From: JANQEU01 sp965601455 | Lineage (GTDB): Bacteria; Bacteroidota; Bacteroidia; Cytophagales; Cyclobacteriaceae | Direction of reading: 5' to 3' | Length of the DNA: 64,000 bases | Assembly (NCBI GenBank): GCA_965601455.1 | Contig: OZ271831.1 | Location: 3,162,001 to 3,226,000 of the forward strand | Shown here: in pieces, positions 1 through 9,771 of the stretch | Layout of the letters: every line of letters begins with the position of its first letter | Position numbering within the stretch: the stretch's first letter is position 1 | Position numbers and translations under genes: made by a program | The notes under the pieces: generated by a model | What the model saw: only the letters and a program-made list of their open reading frames with translations | Databases searched by the model: none | Told to the model about the DNA's origin: nothing

Positions 1-129
1 TCCATTGGCATTATCTAATCGGATGTTATCATTGAAGTTCCCAATCAGACTGAAGCTTTGACCCAGAACCGAAAATGGAAAGTAGAGCAGCAAGAGGAAC
101 TTGATGATATGTCTCTTTCTTTTGTCCAT
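1..129 (-). CDS. Exported protein, N-terminal fragment (runs off window)
   Basis: Reading the minus strand from an ATG at 129 gives 43 codons without a stop to the window edge. The product starts with a basic stretch (MDKRKRH), a hydrophobic core rich in Leu (IIKFLLLLYFPFSVLG) and a Gln at the expected cleavage point, which is a typical Bacteroidota Sec signal peptide. The first mature residues (QSFSLIGNFNDNI) are too few to name a family. It begins 43 bases after the stop of the alpha/beta hydrolase and is probably the next gene of the same glycan operon. An exported product is well supported; its function is unknown. Confidence 0.6.
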   Translation of the reverse strand, partial: MDKRKRHIIKFLLLLYFPFSVLGQSFSLIGNFNDNIRLDNANG

Positions 130-172
130 TTTATGGGTCAAAATGAGTAATGAATTTACGAATTCAAAACGA

Positions 173-1315
173 CTATCTGTAAACGACTTCCGGCTTTTGA
201 CCATTTTCAATCCAATCGATCAAGCGATCGAAAACGCTGCCAACCTCCTCATTTGAGAAAAAACAATGTCCATCTCGGACTACATACTCCTGGTGATAAA
301 GACTAGCTCGACCCTCTCTTTCGATTGTTTCATGATAATACGCATAAGACTCCGCCGGCAGTAATTCATCGTAGGTGGTGTGTAAAGTGAATACCGGGTC
401 GAAAATTTCTCCTTTCGGAGAGTAATAGTCTATGACATGTCTTTGGGCTACCGGATCAGCTTTGTATCGTTTAACCGAATTATTGAGTTTATCATCTCCA
501 AAACCGAAACCATCATATATCGTCAAATGATTACCTGCCGGTAATCCACCCCGCAACTGAGTGGTCTCTTTAAATGCCAATTGGAAGAAAAATACAACTT
601 CGGGAATGTCTTCTTCTTTCAATCGGAAGTGTTCTCCAAATCGAGTAGCATACTTCTTTTGATTCTTACGGAAATCCATTTCGATTTTGTCGTACGGTAC
701 AATCGCACCCTGAACGAGATCTCCGGTATTCTCTCCGAATAGGTAATCAAATGTCACCAGAAGATCCAATCCACTTTTTAGAAGGGAATGAACGGGTCCC
801 AACCAACCGCAAAGTGGCATTGCGCCGTCATATTCTGACGGAAACTCCTCGATGGAAGCAAGGGAAATCATGCCACCCATTGAATGTCCGGTAATTATCG
901 TTCGTGTCGGTTTGCCATACTTTTGAACAAAATAATCCCTTAGTGTTTCAGTATCTTCAATTCCTTCTTTGACCACCAGACCCTTTCGTCTATATTCCGA
1001 AGCCGCAAAGGCAAAACCTCGATCCGTAAAGATTTCATGAAACTCCTGTTCATCGCCCTCGTCTTCGGGTTCATCCTCAGTCTCCCCATCTGATACCTCC
1101 TCTTCCTCCTCCTCTTCAAAGGATTCTGCCGCCAATTCAAGAAATTCATCAGTTTCCTCATAGCCGTGTGCGTACATCACCAAACCACCATTCCAATCTT
1201 CAGGAACGATAATGATAAAGCCAGCACCATTAATCTCACCCTGTTCATTGGATTGAGCATTGATGGCAAAAGATGTTAAGCCTAAAACAATGGCTATAAA
1301 TGCTGTTTTTTTCAT
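173..1315 (-). CDS. Exported alpha/beta hydrolase with acidic insert
   Basis: Predicted secreted serine hydrolase of 380 residues. A Sec signal peptide (MKKTAFIAIVLGLTSFAINAQ) is followed by an alpha/beta fold: an oxyanion-type HGY near residue 50, the nucleophile elbow GHSMGG with Ser145, a candidate acid in TTYDELLP near 315 and a candidate His in DGHCFF near 350. Between the first strands lies an insert of about 25 residues that is nearly all Glu and Asp. I place the start at the ATG at 1315, two bases after the sulfatase stop; a GTG two codons upstream would overlap that stop. Position at the end of a glycan operon suggests an esterase or peptidase acting on surface material, but the substrate cannot be read from sequence. 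Confidence 0.8.
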   Translation of the reverse strand: MKKTAFIAIVLGLTSFAINAQSNEQGEINGAGFIIIVPEDWNGGLVMYAHGYEETDEFLELAAESFEEEEEEEVSDGETEDEPEDEGDEQEFHEIFTDRGFAFAASEYRRKGLVVKEGIEDTETLRDYFVQKYGKPTRTIITGHSMGGMISLASIEEFPSEYDGAMPLCGWLGPVHSLLKSGLDLLVTFDYLFGENTGDLVQGAIVPYDKIEMDFRKNQKKYATRFGEHFRLKEEDIPEVVFFFQLAFKETTQLRGGLPAGNHLTIYDGFGFGDDKLNNSVKRYKADPVAQRHVIDYYSPKGEIFDPVFTLHTTYDELLPAESYAYYHETIEREGRASLYHQEYVVRDGHCFFSNEEVGSVFDRLIDWIENGQKPEVVYR

Positions 1316-1317
1316 AC

Positions 1318-3345
1318 TCACTGGTTGATGAATTCAAGGATCGGAGTTTCCTCCACGAGTTCACCCGCATGAAAACCCTGTATTACCCTTTCGTTTAGTA
1401 CTGTACCAAAGACAAAGGCATGAGATATCTCACCGATAAAATTGTATCCATTGTAACCTGAAAAATCAATGCCTGCCCCGACATTGAAGGTGTGCATTGG
1501 ATTGTCTTTACTCACGGTTTCTGAGCCGGTATATTCCAGTTCGCCATCAACGTAGATACTTGGATAACCGTCTTTAACTAAAAAACCTATGGTGTGCCAT
1601 TGACTATCCAAAAGATTACCTTCGAAAACGACCTCTCCGTCGTCGTTTTGTTCGAAATCGGAATAAACCAGTTGATCATTTCTCAAATAAAGGGTTTTCA
1701 TTCCATCATCAGCAATCTCCTCAGACCATGGCACATCGCCAATTCTACTTTGTGAGAATAACGTCCCCCCTTGATCTGACTTGAATCGAAAAAGCATACT
1801 AATGTCCCCTTCCGACAGCTTGATGTCCTCGGCTTGAAAAACCGGATCTCCTTCAAGTCTTCCGATATCAGGATTGCTTCCGTCATCGTTCGGATTGTCA
1901 CCAAGTTCTTTCTGAAGTCGATACATTTCACTCTTTAAATTCTCTGTTATCTCCATATAGTCCGGGTTTTCATAGAGATTATTCATTTCTGATCGATCTT
2001 CTTCCAAATCATAAAGCTCCCACTGATCTAATCGATTGTAATAGATCAGTTTATGGGTCATGGTTCTTACACCGTAATGGGGTTCTGTTTCAAAATGAGA
2101 GTAGTAATAGCGATAGTACATTGAATTTCGCCAATCATCCGGAACTTCTCCCTGTAAAAGCTGAATAAAGCTTCTTCCCTGTGAACCTTCCAACGGATCA
2201 AGACCCGCTGCTTCCAACATGGTAGGTGCAAAATCAACGTTAAGAATCATCCCGTCGCTTGTTGATCCAGCTTTTACTACATCGGGCCATCTGACCAGAA
2301 AAGGCATTCTCAATCCTTCTTCGTACATGAATCTTTTGTCGTACATGCCATGTTCACCCAGGTAGAATCCCTGGTCTCCTGTGTAAATCACGATGGTATT
2401 CTCAGCCAGACCCGATTCGTCCAGATAATTGAGTATTCGACCTACATTGTCATCTACTCCTTTTACGCATCGTAAATATTTCTTCATATAGAGCTGATAC
2501 TGTAGCTTTTTCTTCTCCTGACCATCGAGATGTGCGGTTTCTGTTTCGAAATTGGTATGATCACCCCAATCACTTCCAATGTATTGGAGTTGCTTCTTCA
2601 AAGCATCGCTTCTTCCTTCGTAGTCATCAAAAAGATTGTCAGGTTCAGGAATGTCTACATCTGCCAGGAATGATTCATACCTCGGAGCATATTCCCAACG
2701 ATCATGAGGTGCCTTGAAATGGGCGAAAAGCATGAAAGGCTTCTCTGGATTTCTGAGATTTTGGAGGTAATCCAGTGCTCTATCAGCGATTACATCGGAA
2801 GAATGGCCTTTATATACTGTCCTTTTCCCCTGCTGAATCCATCCACTTGGATGGGTATTACCCACCTCAATAAATTCAGGATCAAAATAATCTCCCTGTC
2901 CCGGTAAAACCGAGAAATAGTCCATACCTATTGGATTGCTATGCAGATGATACTTTCCAACAATCGCAGTATGATAACCATTTGCCTGCATGTTCTTTGG
3001 TAATGTGGGCTGTGTTTGATCCAGGGCGGTAAACTTATAGACCCCATTTTCATGAGCATATTTACCCGTCATTATCGCAGCCCTACTAGGCGTGCAAATT
3101 GAATTCGTGACGAAACAGTTCTCGAACAACATCCCTTCTTTCGCAATTCGATCAATATTTGGAGTCGGACAAACCTCGGATAACATTCCTCCGTATGCGC
3201 TTACCGCCTGGGATGTATGATCATCTGACATTATGAACAAGATGTTGGGACGATTAACCAAAGATTCTTCTCGGGCCCCACACCCAAATAAAGCTATGGC
3301 TATTAAAACATAAACTGCTCGGCGATAGAAATACGTAAATCTCAT
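1318..3345 (-). CDS. Sulfatase lipoprotein with C-terminal LamG-like domain
   Basis: Family S1 formylglycine-dependent sulfatase, 675 residues, probably removing sulfate esters from a polysaccharide in the periplasm or at the outer membrane. The N-terminus has a lipobox (IALFGC, Cys22). Asp41-Asp42 in NILFIMSDDH are the usual metal ligands. CTPSR at 84-88 is the formylglycine signature, with Cys84 the residue to be converted, and IYTGDQGFYLGEHGMYDKR is the conserved second metal/sulfate region. Residues from about 500 to the end form an extra concanavalin/LamG-like beta-sandwich (SQWHTIGFLVKDGYPSIYVDGELEYTG), not part of the core sulfatase and perhaps a carbohydrate-binding module. Conversion of Cys84 needs a maturase not seen in this window. 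The gene is tightly linked to the hydrolase downstream and 37 bases from the LamG gene upstream. Confidence 0.93.
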   Translation of the reverse strand: MRFTYFYRRAVYVLIAIALFGCGAREESLVNRPNILFIMSDDHTSQAVSAYGGMLSEVCPTPNIDRIAKEGMLFENCFVTNSICTPSRAAIMTGKYAHENGVYKFTALDQTQPTLPKNMQANGYHTAIVGKYHLHSNPIGMDYFSVLPGQGDYFDPEFIEVGNTHPSGWIQQGKRTVYKGHSSDVIADRALDYLQNLRNPEKPFMLFAHFKAPHDRWEYAPRYESFLADVDIPEPDNLFDDYEGRSDALKKQLQYIGSDWGDHTNFETETAHLDGQEKKKLQYQLYMKKYLRCVKGVDDNVGRILNYLDESGLAENTIVIYTGDQGFYLGEHGMYDKRFMYEEGLRMPFLVRWPDVVKAGSTSDGMILNVDFAPTMLEAAGLDPLEGSQGRSFIQLLQGEVPDDWRNSMYYRYYYSHFETEPHYGVRTMTHKLIYYNRLDQWELYDLEEDRSEMNNLYENPDYMEITENLKSEMYRLQKELGDNPNDDGSNPDIGRLEGDPVFQAEDIKLSEGDISMLFRFKSDQGGTLFSQSRIGDVPWSEEIADDGMKTLYLRNDQLVYSDFEQNDDGEVVFEGNLLDSQWHTIGFLVKDGYPSIYVDGELEYTGSETVSKDNPMHTFNVGAGIDFSGYNGYNFIGEISHAFVFGTVLNERVIQGFHAGELVEETPILEFINQ

Positions 3346-3382
3346 TTAACCAAGGATTTAGCTGTTTCTGAGAAAAGATCTC

Positions 3383-5557
3383 CTACTTCCTACTAAGTGA
3401 AATCGAAACATCTTTCACTTCATCCAGTCTTAACCAAAGTATCAGGTCCATTCCTTCAAGTGAATCGCGTTTCCCGATTCGCACATCTTTTCCTCTTTCC
3501 ACCACTTCGCCATTGATGCGGATCTCGGTATCGCTACTTCCCCAGTTTCTTATCACGAAAGCCGGATTAACTACCGGTGAGTTATCTGTTCCTTTAAGAG
3601 TAAAAGATATCTCTGGAATCGTCGCATTTGCATCGAGATGGTAAGCTTTTTCCTCCGGCAGATAAGATGATCCTATGTTGGATTGAGCCATTTCAAGAGA
3701 TGCGGCATTGGACCAGCTTTTATTCAGTTTTACCATATCGTCGATCCCTTTATCAGTCATACCGCATAACATGATTTTCGTCATTGAGCGATCGTCAGAT
3801 TTATATTCTTTCCAGAACCAGTGAGAAAGTGAGGCGTGCGCTGCCCGATCTGAAAAATTTGCATAGCGACCATCGGTAGGTCTAGGAGCGACCGGCCAAT
3901 GGTTCCACCAGGGAAAGACACTCACTTCCCTACGAATCTCACCAGCATAGATGTCCATGCCCTGGATATCCTCAGGACGAATTGCGGAAAAGGGTTTGTA
4001 TTTCGCCTTCGTATTCACAATCTGAGTATTCATATTGGCTGGTTCCTCTGGCCATCCCGGAGGAATTTCGTTCTCCCAGGAATAGGTTTTTGAGTCACCA
4101 TCTATGTTAGCTACTGTCAGCGCACCAAATTCCAAAACATCTTCAGGTCTTTGACCCGGGCCTAAAACCATCATACTCTCCTGCCATTCATGAGCTGCAT
4201 GAGGAGCATTACTTAATAATTTGTCTTCCCTGACGGCTGTCATATCAGGATATATGTAGTAGGTTTCGTTTGTCCAATCTCCCCATCCCGTTTCAGGATC
4301 CTCAAAGGCAAATATTCCAGTAACATCTACCAGCGCATATCGCCACTGAACAACTACTCTTGCCTCGTTGCTCTCTACAATCTTCACGCTGGAGTACTTC
4401 GTCTTTTTATCCGACATCGGCTCGCAACTACCGTGTTGATTCCAACCCTCATTAAATCCATTGTTGAAATGGATACCATTTTCACTTACCCAACTTGGTA
4501 TATAACTTGTACCTCTCCAGAAAACGAATTTGCAATCAGATTCGTCAAATTGAACAACAACGTCCGCATTCTTATCTATTGCCCATGGGGCGTCCCAACC
4601 CGGGTAATACTCTAATGTTGTATTTACGGCTCTGAAGACTCCTGGTGATTGGGGACCAGAAGGAAGTATTCTTTTCGGTAGTTCAGGAGCCTCATTAGTC
4701 TTTGTTTTCTTGTAAATACTTTCAACGGTTTTTCCATCTAAGGCCTCATCATAAACTTTCAACTCATCCAGAATTCCATCCAAATAGGTATAAGATAATT
4801 GAGTTCCTTCCGGTCTGATGGTTCCCGTTGGCCGCATGGGTACTCGGCTTTTTCCAATCAGTATGGGAACTGATGTGTAATGGCTATTGATATTGAAAGT
4901 GCCACTGAAGTTTCTATTCCCCTTTTTCTCTCCATTAAAATAGATGGCTAATCCGGTTTCCGGCGAATAGGAACCTGCTACGTGCGTCCAGGTATCAAGT
5001 GGAATTCGATCATCCACCAGAAGGGTTTCGGTCTTCCCATCTTTAGTAGCAACCTTTAAAACCGGTCTACCCCATGCATCGATCTGGAGGCTATAACCTT
5101 CAGATGCTCCATCACTTTCATCTCTACGTTGACTCCATATAGGCACTACGTTTTTTGGATAAGCACCCAAAGCCACCCAGACCTCAACCGTAAAGGCCTT
5201 TTCCACGCTGGGAATGGGTTTCATTAGTGTTTCTGTCTCTTCATCCCATTCTTCATCCAGTTGCATATAAGCTGTATAGCCATCCAAAAGGGCAGATTTA
5301 TCAACAACTCCGTCGACGACTTTGTAATACTTCCCTTCCAAATCGTATTCCAACCCACTAACTGACTCTTTCACGTAGGCGAAAACTTCCTTTGGAACGT
5401 AGGTCTCACCTCTAACCATTTCCACTACTTCTCTTTTCACACGTATATCATCGAATGAAAAATGTGCAATAGGTTTTGGTTGTGCAATTGCAGTACCCAT
5501 GCAGCAAAGGGTAATTATTGCCAACAGATGCCGAAAGTGTTGCTTATTCTTTTTCAT
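3383..5557 (-). CDS. Exported LamG-domain protein with unassigned C-terminal region
   Basis: 724-residue exported protein (signal peptide ending TAIAQ). Residues of about 25-290 form a LamG/concanavalin-like domain (FTVEVWVALGAYP, DTWTHVAGSYSPETGLAIYFNGEK). The remaining 430 or so residues match nothing I can name. They are rich in aromatic residues and contain clusters such as SVFPWWNHWPVAPRP followed by HASLSHWFWKEY, of the kind often seen in carbohydrate-active sites. The end of the protein looks like a small beta-sandwich. The start overlaps the end of the upstream glycosidase by 14 bases, so the two are almost certainly co-translated. Flanking glycosidase and sulfatase genes suggest it binds or cleaves the same glycan; an enzymatic role is inference. 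Confidence 0.72.
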   Translation of the reverse strand: MKKNKQHFRHLLAIITLCCMGTAIAQPKPIAHFSFDDIRVKREVVEMVRGETYVPKEVFAYVKESVSGLEYDLEGKYYKVVDGVVDKSALLDGYTAYMQLDEEWDEETETLMKPIPSVEKAFTVEVWVALGAYPKNVVPIWSQRRDESDGASEGYSLQIDAWGRPVLKVATKDGKTETLLVDDRIPLDTWTHVAGSYSPETGLAIYFNGEKKGNRNFSGTFNINSHYTSVPILIGKSRVPMRPTGTIRPEGTQLSYTYLDGILDELKVYDEALDGKTVESIYKKTKTNEAPELPKRILPSGPQSPGVFRAVNTTLEYYPGWDAPWAIDKNADVVVQFDESDCKFVFWRGTSYIPSWVSENGIHFNNGFNEGWNQHGSCEPMSDKKTKYSSVKIVESNEARVVVQWRYALVDVTGIFAFEDPETGWGDWTNETYYIYPDMTAVREDKLLSNAPHAAHEWQESMMVLGPGQRPEDVLEFGALTVANIDGDSKTYSWENEIPPGWPEEPANMNTQIVNTKAKYKPFSAIRPEDIQGMDIYAGEIRREVSVFPWWNHWPVAPRPTDGRYANFSDRAAHASLSHWFWKEYKSDDRSMTKIMLCGMTDKGIDDMVKLNKSWSNAASLEMAQSNIGSSYLPEEKAYHLDANATIPEISFTLKGTDNSPVVNPAFVIRNWGSSDTEIRINGEVVERGKDVRIGKRDSLEGMDLILWLRLDEVKDVSISLSRK

Positions 5558-6650
5558 TTGTTAAGGATTGAATTAATGAAATTTCTTCCTGGTCGAAAGG
5601 AGTACCATCCTTTCTGAAAATATCATGGAACCATATATCGGGCTCCCCACTGTACACGGAGTCCCACATGTAGATGGTATTGGTTTTACCACTTACCAAA
5701 CCCCAGTTGATGGCACCAATATTCTCCTCCTTAAAGACCGGTAAGTGACTTTGAAAGGTATTGTTCCTTGTACGCGCCATGTACTCCGTACACAACATTG
5801 GTCTTCCAAGAGCTTCAAATTCTACTATTTTCTCTCTTAAGTGATCGACTTCGTCGTAGTGATGGAATGTGATTATGTCTGAATTCTCTATCTGAATTCT
5901 ATTGAAATTGTCAAATTCCTCCCCCCAATTCCATAGGCCTACAGTAATCGGTTGAACGGGATTCGCTTCCCTGGCCCAGGTAATCACTTTTTCCAATAGT
6001 GGCAGCGATCGTTCAAGAATGTCAAAATTCCCAGGTTCGTTGTACAGATCCCACATGAGAACCCTTTCATCTCTTCCGAACCTACTAATAATATCTTTGG
6101 TATAAGCTTCAAGTACTGGAAACAAAGCCATATCATCTACGAGACTACCCCCGGGACATTGGGCCCACCCCGAATTGTGTACCCCGAATTGAGGCTCAGG
6201 TTGCGGCCCCAGGTTTGGGTTATCGTTCCAACAGTCATCGAATAACACGAACATTATTCGGATCTCGTTTTTCTTTGATATATCCAGGAACTGATCAATC
6301 CTTTCCTTGAATGCCTCCGGATTTCGAGCCCAGACCAGGTAATGCAGGTAAACACGCATGGTATTGAATCCTATGTCCCGGGCCCACGAAAGCTCACGAT
6401 CTATTGTTTCCGGATCAAAAGATTCTTCCTGCCAGAACTCTAATTGGTTTATTGCCGTGCTGGGTGTAAAATTCGCTCCTATCGGCCAGGGGTTGCTGTT
6501 ATACCAGGCCCAGGCTTTTTCCTTCGTCCATTTCCCAGATGATTGGACATCACTATCCTGACTTTCCCCGGTTTTACCGCCACAACCTACCAGAATACAT
6601 ACCAACATTGCCATTAGTATGTATCCCGGTATGGTACGTGCTGTAATCAT
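5544..6650 (-). CDS. GH5-like (cellulase-superfamily) glycosidase lipoprotein
   Basis: 368-residue TIM-barrel glycosidase of the clan GH-A type, anchored as a lipoprotein (lipobox LVGC, Cys23). WYNSNPWPIGANFTPS opens the barrel. The acid/base Glu is probably Glu205 in WDLYNEPGN and the nucleophile Glu289 in MLCTEYMAR. The two lie on strands 4 and 7, as in retaining clan GH-A enzymes. Proteins of this shape are annotated as GH5-like, 'cellulase family' or '1,4-beta-xylanase'; the actual linkage is unknown. It sits between the heme-binding lipoprotein gene (11 bases upstream) and the LamG protein gene (14-base overlap), inside the glycan operon. Confidence 0.83.
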   Translation of the reverse strand: MITARTIPGYILMAMLVCILVGCGGKTGESQDSDVQSSGKWTKEKAWAWYNSNPWPIGANFTPSTAINQLEFWQEESFDPETIDRELSWARDIGFNTMRVYLHYLVWARNPEAFKERIDQFLDISKKNEIRIMFVLFDDCWNDNPNLGPQPEPQFGVHNSGWAQCPGGSLVDDMALFPVLEAYTKDIISRFGRDERVLMWDLYNEPGNFDILERSLPLLEKVITWAREANPVQPITVGLWNWGEEFDNFNRIQIENSDIITFHHYDEVDHLREKIVEFEALGRPMLCTEYMARTRNNTFQSHLPVFKEENIGAINWGLVSGKTNTIYMWDSVYSGEPDIWFHDIFRKDGTPFDQEEISLIQSLTNEKE

Positions 6651-6661
6651 CTACATGTTAT

Positions 6662-9600
6662 TTAAATGCTTGGGTTCGAGCCCAGGTTGTGTATGGTATT
6701 TTGGACTCTACCTGAAATCGGATCCCCAGATTGACTTTTTAGATCATAAGAAATCGTCATTACGTCAACAGGAGCAATGTCCTTCACACTGAGAACAATT
6801 GTTTTTCCATCCGACTGCAACTGAGCATCCAGTATTTCCAAAGCCTTCTCATTGTATCGATCGGAACCGTATTCTTCACTACGAATTAGATCCCAGGTTC
6901 TCACTTCAAACATCTTAAGATCCTCGGCAGTAGATGCATCTAACTCCTCCGCGAATGTCAGTTTCAGTCCGGTCTCAAATGCTTGCAATTCAACTGGTGT
7001 TGTTAATGTTTTGCGAGTATATCTTACCCGGTAAAGACCTCCTCCATGCATACTCTGAGATGTTCCCCACGCAGACATTCCACAGGCATATAAATGACCA
7101 TCAGCATCGTTAAACCTACCACGCATTACACCGGTGAGGAACTTGACACCTGGCAGATCGATAACTCCACCTTGTCTTTGACCATTCACTTCTTCATGAA
7201 GTACCAGTTGGATTTTTCCGTATCCGTAAGAGAAACTCAAAAGAGAACCGTTTAGTGGACCCCATTTTTCGCTATCAACCCATAACAATTCCGATGGAGA
7301 GCGATCAAATTCCATATCAACCCATACCATCGGTTGCTCCATTGCCTCCCTTGAGAAATCTTCCGGGGGTTCATAACCCCACATGTTGCCGTAGAATTTC
7401 GGCTGAGTACTAGGTTCAACCCAGTTGATACGATTCATCGGATTCCAATAGCCTTGCTGATCAGTTACCACAAAACTTCCATCGGGATTTCTTAGGATTC
7501 CGTTTGCCGCTCTAAAGCCCGTTGCCAGAATCTCCGTTTTTGAACCGTCTTTACTTACTTTAAGCAGTGTCCCGTGCTGAGGAATCAGTGCTTCTCTTGC
7601 ATGTCTTCCACTTTTAGCATAGTAGAGATTTCCTTCTTCGTCCGCTTGTAATCCCATGGCAAACTCATGGAAATGGTCGGTTACCTGATGATCGTGATTG
7701 AAACTTTCGTAGAAATCAGTTTCAAAATCCCCATTAAAATCCCTCAACCTTACCAGCTGATCTCTGCATATAACAAAAATCTGCTCATCGAGAACTTTGA
7801 TTCCAAGGGGCTGGAACATACCAGCGGCGATTCTTTGCCATTTGAGAACTCCAGATTCATCCAATAATCCGGTGACCCGGAAAACGTCACCGTCTGTGGT
7901 ACAGACAACGCCAACATTTGGATCTTTCATGAAGTCTATTCCACTGAGCTTCATCCGGGCATCCCATGGATTGTCGAACGGTGGAGTCATCTGATCGATA
8001 GCAAATAAGCCATCATCAATTCCTTTTGTAATCGTACTGGTTACGATCTCCGGATAGTGTGCATCACCTCCGGTCTGTGTGAATGGTGTCAAATCCTTCG
8101 GGTCCGAACTGGTTTTCGCATATTCCGTGAGACCTACCAATGACTGGTTTGCGATGAGAAGCTTCACCAATGCTGATGAATTTCTTTCTACATTCATCAT
8201 TACGTAACCATCAACTTCATTAAGACTGGCGCCAGTACCAATTAGCTCGACATTTGTACCAACTGGAGCAACCCGAAGTTGAAGCAAACTGTTGGAGGCC
8301 GTGATATCCAGTGTCCTGGTAAAAATTTCATCATCGCCTGCCTGTTCTCTTCCAAGTTGCTCCAGAACCTGAGATCTACCGACGGTATAAGAAATCACGA
8401 TATCATCTTCGTTATGATATATTCCTTTGAAATCAGACCATGACTTTGGCAATGGGCCGAACTTTCTTCCATCCCTTGCTTCAAACCTGGGATCGTCAAA
8501 AGAACCATTTACAGGATTTGCCCACCCTGGTCCAACAGGCGTTTCAAAATGTAGTTTCCCAATAGTACGTGGATAGGTCTCATGCCGGTCGTTGAGTAGT
8601 ATTCCTTCCCAATCGATGAATCCTTCACCGGTCCATCCACCTGCAACCCGCATGACATCGTGGTCAAATATCATCCATGATTTGCCTTTGGAAATACCAC
8701 CATCACCTGCGTCAAGGCGAACCGCTATGCCTTTATAGGCAAAATTGTTTGCTAAATAATCCTCATCAACGAATGGTGTCGGGCCAGGAGAGTGGAATCT
8801 TTCCGGGCCTGTTTCTTCGTCAACTAATTCGTACGTGTTAATAAAGAAATTTCCATAGTCCATATCGGACCATGGATTATAAGGTTTTGGTTCCGGACCT
8901 TTAGAGCTCCCTTCCGGTAGATTAGATAAGTAACCGTCGGTTGCCCGGACAAATTCTATTTGGTCATTATCGGTCAAATACTCTTTTCTTACATAGTGAA
9001 TAACATCGTATTTTTCCTGTGGAGTTAGTATTACCTGCGGTGGCATTGACCCCAGGCCTCTTGTTAGCGTTAGGTAAAGTGAATAGTGATCATTTCCACC
9101 TTTGAGTGGGCCGTCCCAGAATTTCGCTGACATTGGAATGGAGCCCTCTAATTCTGGATTCCCATGACAGTTGATACAATTCGAATTGTAAATTCTAGCA
9201 CCTCTGTAGTATGAGTCTCTGTCAAGCTCTCCGATTAAACCAGCGTGATCAATGTCGTTTTCAATTGGATTGAGTGCCGACTCTTCAAGTAGATAAGTGA
9301 CATTTGAACGGTCGATAATGACAGGTTCATTTGACTGCTTGTACCCCGAAACACGAAATACTTCATCTTCCATATTGAAAGCACCTGTAAATGAACCTTC
9401 TTCGAAACTAAATTCAACTTTGAATTCCTCGTCCCATGCCTCGAAAGTACCTGTCAATTTTCCCGACTGGAATTGAACATTTTCGAGGTCAATCTTTCCT
9501 AACTCCTCCGCGTTTATCTCAACCTGGTACGAATCGCCACTTTTGCCAATTTCAATTACTCCAGAAAGTTCGTCTTCTCCTCTCACCTCGTAATCCCATT

Positions 9601-9718
9601 TTCCCACCATTGGATCACTACTGGCACATCCAAGGAAAAACAGAAATGCTCCAATAAATAAAGAATTAATGGTACCTCCCACCGATCTTTTGCCAAAAGA
9701 CATCATCCTTGCTTTCAT
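6662..9718 (-). CDS. Heme c-binding lipoprotein, DUF6797 / PVC-type propeller dehydrogenase-like
   Basis: 1018-residue lipoprotein (FLFFLGC, Cys31). Residues 37-128 form a short lipocalin-like beta-domain. A cytochrome c domain follows, with heme motif CINCH at 181-185 and a likely axial Met in the GSMPP loop. The following region resembles DUF6797, and the segment from about residue 580 is a beta-propeller like those of PVC-type membrane-bound dehydrogenases and sorbosone dehydrogenase-like proteins (GLQADEEGNLYYAKSGR, GILRNPDGSFVVTDQQG). The C-terminus is a small beta-domain. Such proteins are thought to be redox enzymes but are uncharacterised. Its place just after susCD and before glycosidase and sulfatase genes suggests an oxidative step on the glycan or its sugars, with electrons leaving through the heme. 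The family call is from memory of motifs, not a search. Confidence 0.75.
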   Translation of the reverse strand: MKARMMSFGKRSVGGTINSLFIGAFLFFLGCASSDPMVGKWDYEVRGEDELSGVIEIGKSGDSYQVEINAEELGKIDLENVQFQSGKLTGTFEAWDEEFKVEFSFEEGSFTGAFNMEDEVFRVSGYKQSNEPVIIDRSNVTYLLEESALNPIENDIDHAGLIGELDRDSYYRGARIYNSNCINCHGNPELEGSIPMSAKFWDGPLKGGNDHYSLYLTLTRGLGSMPPQVILTPQEKYDVIHYVRKEYLTDNDQIEFVRATDGYLSNLPEGSSKGPEPKPYNPWSDMDYGNFFINTYELVDEETGPERFHSPGPTPFVDEDYLANNFAYKGIAVRLDAGDGGISKGKSWMIFDHDVMRVAGGWTGEGFIDWEGILLNDRHETYPRTIGKLHFETPVGPGWANPVNGSFDDPRFEARDGRKFGPLPKSWSDFKGIYHNEDDIVISYTVGRSQVLEQLGREQAGDDEIFTRTLDITASNSLLQLRVAPVGTNVELIGTGASLNEVDGYVMMNVERNSSALVKLLIANQSLVGLTEYAKTSSDPKDLTPFTQTGGDAHYPEIVTSTITKGIDDGLFAIDQMTPPFDNPWDARMKLSGIDFMKDPNVGVVCTTDGDVFRVTGLLDESGVLKWQRIAAGMFQPLGIKVLDEQIFVICRDQLVRLRDFNGDFETDFYESFNHDHQVTDHFHEFAMGLQADEEGNLYYAKSGRHAREALIPQHGTLLKVSKDGSKTEILATGFRAANGILRNPDGSFVVTDQQGYWNPMNRINWVEPSTQPKFYGNMWGYEPPEDFSREAMEQPMVWVDMEFDRSPSELLWVDSEKWGPLNGSLLSFSYGYGKIQLVLHEEVNGQRQGGVIDLPGVKFLTGVMRGRFNDADGHLYACGMSAWGTSQSMHGGGLYRVRYTRKTLTTPVELQAFETGLKLTFAEELDASTAEDLKMFEVRTWDLIRSEEYGSDRYNEKALEILDAQLQSDGKTIVLSVKDIAPVDVMTISYDLKSQSGDPISGRVQNTIHNLGSNPSI

Positions 9719-9771
9719 CTATCTGTATTCTTAATTAATGAGTATTTTTTTAGTTGTATTAAAAGTAAAAA

